A stretch of DNA of 64,000 nt from Helopsaltes ochotensis (Eukaryota; Chordata; Aves; Passeriformes; Locustellidae), in contig VXBM01000093.1 of NCBI GenBank assembly GCA_013400155.1, positions 256,393 through 320,392 of the forward strand. Direction: 5' to 3'. The translations under genes and the position numbers were made by a program. Of the stretch, positions 61,301-64,000 are shown one piece after another (positions within the stretch are counted from its first letter, which is position 1; each line of letters opens with the position of its first letter). Under the pieces are notes generated by a model that saw nothing but the letters and a program-made list of their open reading frames with translations, was not told where the DNA came from and ran no database searches.

Positions 61301-64000
61301 CGAGGTTATAAAACAAAATGGTGCCCCATTCCAGAGGAACACAGGAGCACTTGGGAATTAGAAAGTGATATCTTCTTTGCAATGGCAACAATAAGTGTTT
61401 GATAAACATGAAGGGAAAGAGAAAAGAATCTTCTCGTCCCTAGTTTAAGGAAATCTTGCTGGATGTTTATCTGCTGACGGATTTATTCTAGAAAACTGTG
61501 ATTGGTTTGTGTGGAAGCATTGGCTGCTGGGAGGTTGTCAAGGTTCCCAGGACTGGTGAGGGGGAAGTGCAAATCCCGCAGCTCAGCTCTGCTCGGGGGT
61601 CAGCTGTGCCCAGCATGGGAATGAAACACCTTGACTTAACCACATTCGGTGTTGAGGTTAGTCCTTATGGAGTAGAGTGTTGGAGTAGAAAAGCCAGAAG
61701 ATGTTTCTTTCTATCTGAATTTTTCTGTGATTCCTCTCCCAGTTTGAGGAGAAAACACAAGTTTTCTCCAATAATGCTGGCCTACATGAGTTCTGTTCCT
61801 ATCTGAAGAAATGTCTTTGCTGGGAGAGTGAGTTTTTTATATGTTCCCCTTTTGTTCTGATATTTATTTGAGGTGGTAGAGAGGGCAGACAGAATGTCAG
61901 GAACTGATGAATTTAAAGAAAGTTAAAAGAATAATTCTTTAAAGTAGGCAGAAATTGGTGTCACCATTTGACAATTTAGGACCTTAAAAATCTTTCCCAT
62001 TTTGAGCTGGGTGAAGCTGTGAAATCATAAACAATCAGGTTTGTTTTGCTTGAGCTGGGCAAGGGAGGATTTTCTGTATCTTTGTTTGAGAACAAGTCAA
62101 CTAAAACATACCTTTTTTTTTTTATTTTTTATTTTTATATTTCCAACCCTATCTCCCTTTCCCCACTTTACCTGTAAACCAGTCAAATAGAAAAATGCAG
62201 ATAAGGTAGGCATGAACAACAGGTACAAGGCTTGGGAAGACTGCCTTAACTTTGAAATTCAAATAGTGTTAAAATTAATCCTTTCCAGCAAAACACTCAT
62301 TTGAATTAATTGGTGTGTTACTTTATTTTATTTTCCTACATAATACAATTTATTTTAAGCTTCCTACCTGTTTAAAGATCTTATCTTTGATTGATGGCTG
62401 GGATATTCCATAAGTAAGCAGGGTTTTTTTTTCTGAGATGAAAGTGTAGTAAAGGAAGTCAAGGAATCATACCATCATACCTTTGCCTGCTCTTTAAAAG
62501 ACTATTTTTAATCTTGACATCCTAAATAACTGTTTAAATCATCTATAAGAAGAAATATATCAATACCATGATCTTATATTAAAAAAACCCACCAGATGTG
62601 ACTGGCAGAGTATGTGTATTTATAGCTTCTCTATTGCTGCTGTAATCTACATTCATTTCTCTGTGACTCCAGAGTTGTACAAGCAAGACTGCATCTCTTA
62701 AAAGCATTTGAATGATTACTTGTTCATGTCAGTGTGTGTAGTGATGCAAAGGAAAATTCTTTTCCTTTCCTCCATTAATATACCCTGTAAATAAATGCTT
62801 TGTTCTTCATTGTGCATATTAATTCTGTAGAAAATCTGTGATCTCTTATGGCCTTGGATGAACTGTCTTTTTATTATTATTTCTCCTAGATGCCTTTTAG
62901 AAATGGAAAAAGCACTTCAAGTTTTTCTGTAGCAAAAGATGCTGCCAAGTGTTACGAGCAGTTCAATTAGAATATGCTTATTTTAGAAGGCTGCTTAAAA
63001 GAGGCTTAACAGTGGGAAAAATTGGTGCAAACTCTGCTTTTTAGAAGTGGTGCACCTGGGTTCTGATACATTATGCTCAAGTGAAGAGGACAGGACTGGG
63101 TCTTTTTGGAGCACCCATTTAGCTGTCGGCAAGTGATTAAGTGGCACTTGAATAGGTTCTGCAATATGTGGAAAAGTCTGATCTCTGGATCTTTAAACTA
63201 GAAACTGCAAAGTAATAATGAAGGAAAGAAATAGGTGGAATGCAGTTAATAATATTTTGGGTTTGCAGTTTCCCCACTCGTTTTATTTTAGACTGAAAAC
63301 AAACTGCGTCCGTAGTGAATCGCAATGATCAGCCACCTAGAGATATTTCCATTAAAGGTTTCTATAGCAGTATCTTTTTAGAAACTCTTTTTTAGTTTCC
63401 TTTAGAGTGAAAATGTGCTGACAGTCATGGAGTTAAAAAAAAAAAAATCCTTTCCCCACTATATTTTTCCCAGAGGATTATTTTTATTACCGATGTGCAT
63501 GAATTACAGTAGGATGCAGTAGCTAGATCAGGCATTAAAACAACCCTTCAGTGTAACATTTCAGCTCTAAGATTAATCTAAATCTACCCAGGCATCTAAA
63601 AGCAAATGAGAGGAAGTAGGAAATGAAAGCAGGGAAAAAAGAGAAAAGGAAGAGGAGATCTATCTTGGGACCGTGATTTATATAGTTTTCCAGGATTACA
63701 CTGCAATCTGTGAGCACTGAAATAGTCTCTGGATTCTGTAGAAATACAACCCCAAACTTTACTTTAAGTGCCAAAAAAAAGCCTTTTCAGCCAACCCAGT
63801 TGGGCCTATGTTCCACAAAAGCAGGACAGTGACTTGCTTGTTCTTCATCCCCTTTCCCACAGCACATAGGTGATGTGCTAGGCAAGGCTGGGCATTGCAA
63901 TTTTTCTTGGGGCAGGAAGATTTCGGGACCTCTTGTTGAAATTTGCAGAGACAATGTGGAAGGACAAGATGTCAAGGTCACTAAAACTTGACTTTTCTTC
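52382..64000. other. Unique non-coding sequence to the window end
   Basis: No gene or repeat family is recognised. A 29-bp splice-bounded segment at 54271-54299 (strong CTTTTTTCAG acceptor, ATGGAG|GTAAGG donor) is too short to trust. A 177-codon minus open frame at 55326-55859 lies in purine-rich plus-strand DNA and matches chance. A G/T-only tract is at 55866-55916. 58190-58400 is AT-rich and reads like a conserved non-coding stretch. T-rich simple sequence lies at about 62111-62140. Confidence 0.5.
55866..55916 (+). repeat. G/T-only tract with GTTTT units
   Basis: Fifty-one bases consist only of G and T, including several GTTTT units and ending in a T15 run followed by CCC. It is low-complexity sequence. 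Confidence 0.8.

Noticed and set aside
1..64000. CRISPR array, tRNA, rRNA or prokaryotic operon
   Set aside because: There is no spaced-repeat array, no tRNA cloverleaf recognised outside the MIR head, no rRNA-like sequence and no dense co-oriented ORFs.

Overview
The window looks like a 64 kb piece of an avian (or at least sauropsid) nuclear genome lying in a gene desert or a very large intron. The evidence is four degraded CR1 LINE copies with the family's characteristic 3' end, one solo retroviral LTR, one ancient MIR-type SINE, no L1 or Alu, and low overall repeat density. It shows no bacterial operon structure, no ribosome binding sites, and no recognised protein family apart from the decayed tail of a CR1 reverse-transcriptase ORF. 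Species cannot be told from the sequence alone.

Layout. 1-1947 is unique sequence. 1948-2586 is a solo LTR in minus orientation (TG...CA ends, near-perfect 5-bp target duplication). 2587-10003 is mostly unique, with a GC-rich block (about 4960-5570), a diverged 15-bp triplication (6196-6240), small CpG-retaining patches (7168-7351, 8109-8268) and a pyrimidine tract (8887-8932). CR1 tails lie at about 10004-10058 and 13183-13248. Between 13630 and 14170 an unusually CpG-rich but not GC-rich element is followed by an AT-rich stretch with an octamer motif; this is the strongest non-repeat signal in the window. Pure T66 (15953-16018) and A89 (17848-17936, next to the only N) homopolymers follow. 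A MIR-type SINE sits at about 22010-22275. A 5'-truncated CR1 with a decayed ORF2 end lies at 35442-35880 (minus), another CR1 tail at 47496-47597, and a 14-bp x 5 tandem repeat at 48946-49015. The rest is unique non-coding DNA.

Coding potential. Six-frame reading gives many open frames, but the longest (about 180 codons) is what chance predicts: roughly 6,000 stop-to-stop intervals times (61/64)^180 is about one. Two short segments, 28090-28146 and 52307-52381, have convincing splice acceptor and donor pairs and one open frame each with length divisible by three. They are candidate internal exons of an unidentified plus-strand transcript, at low confidence. No multi-gene system is visible, and I found no convincing new biological system here.
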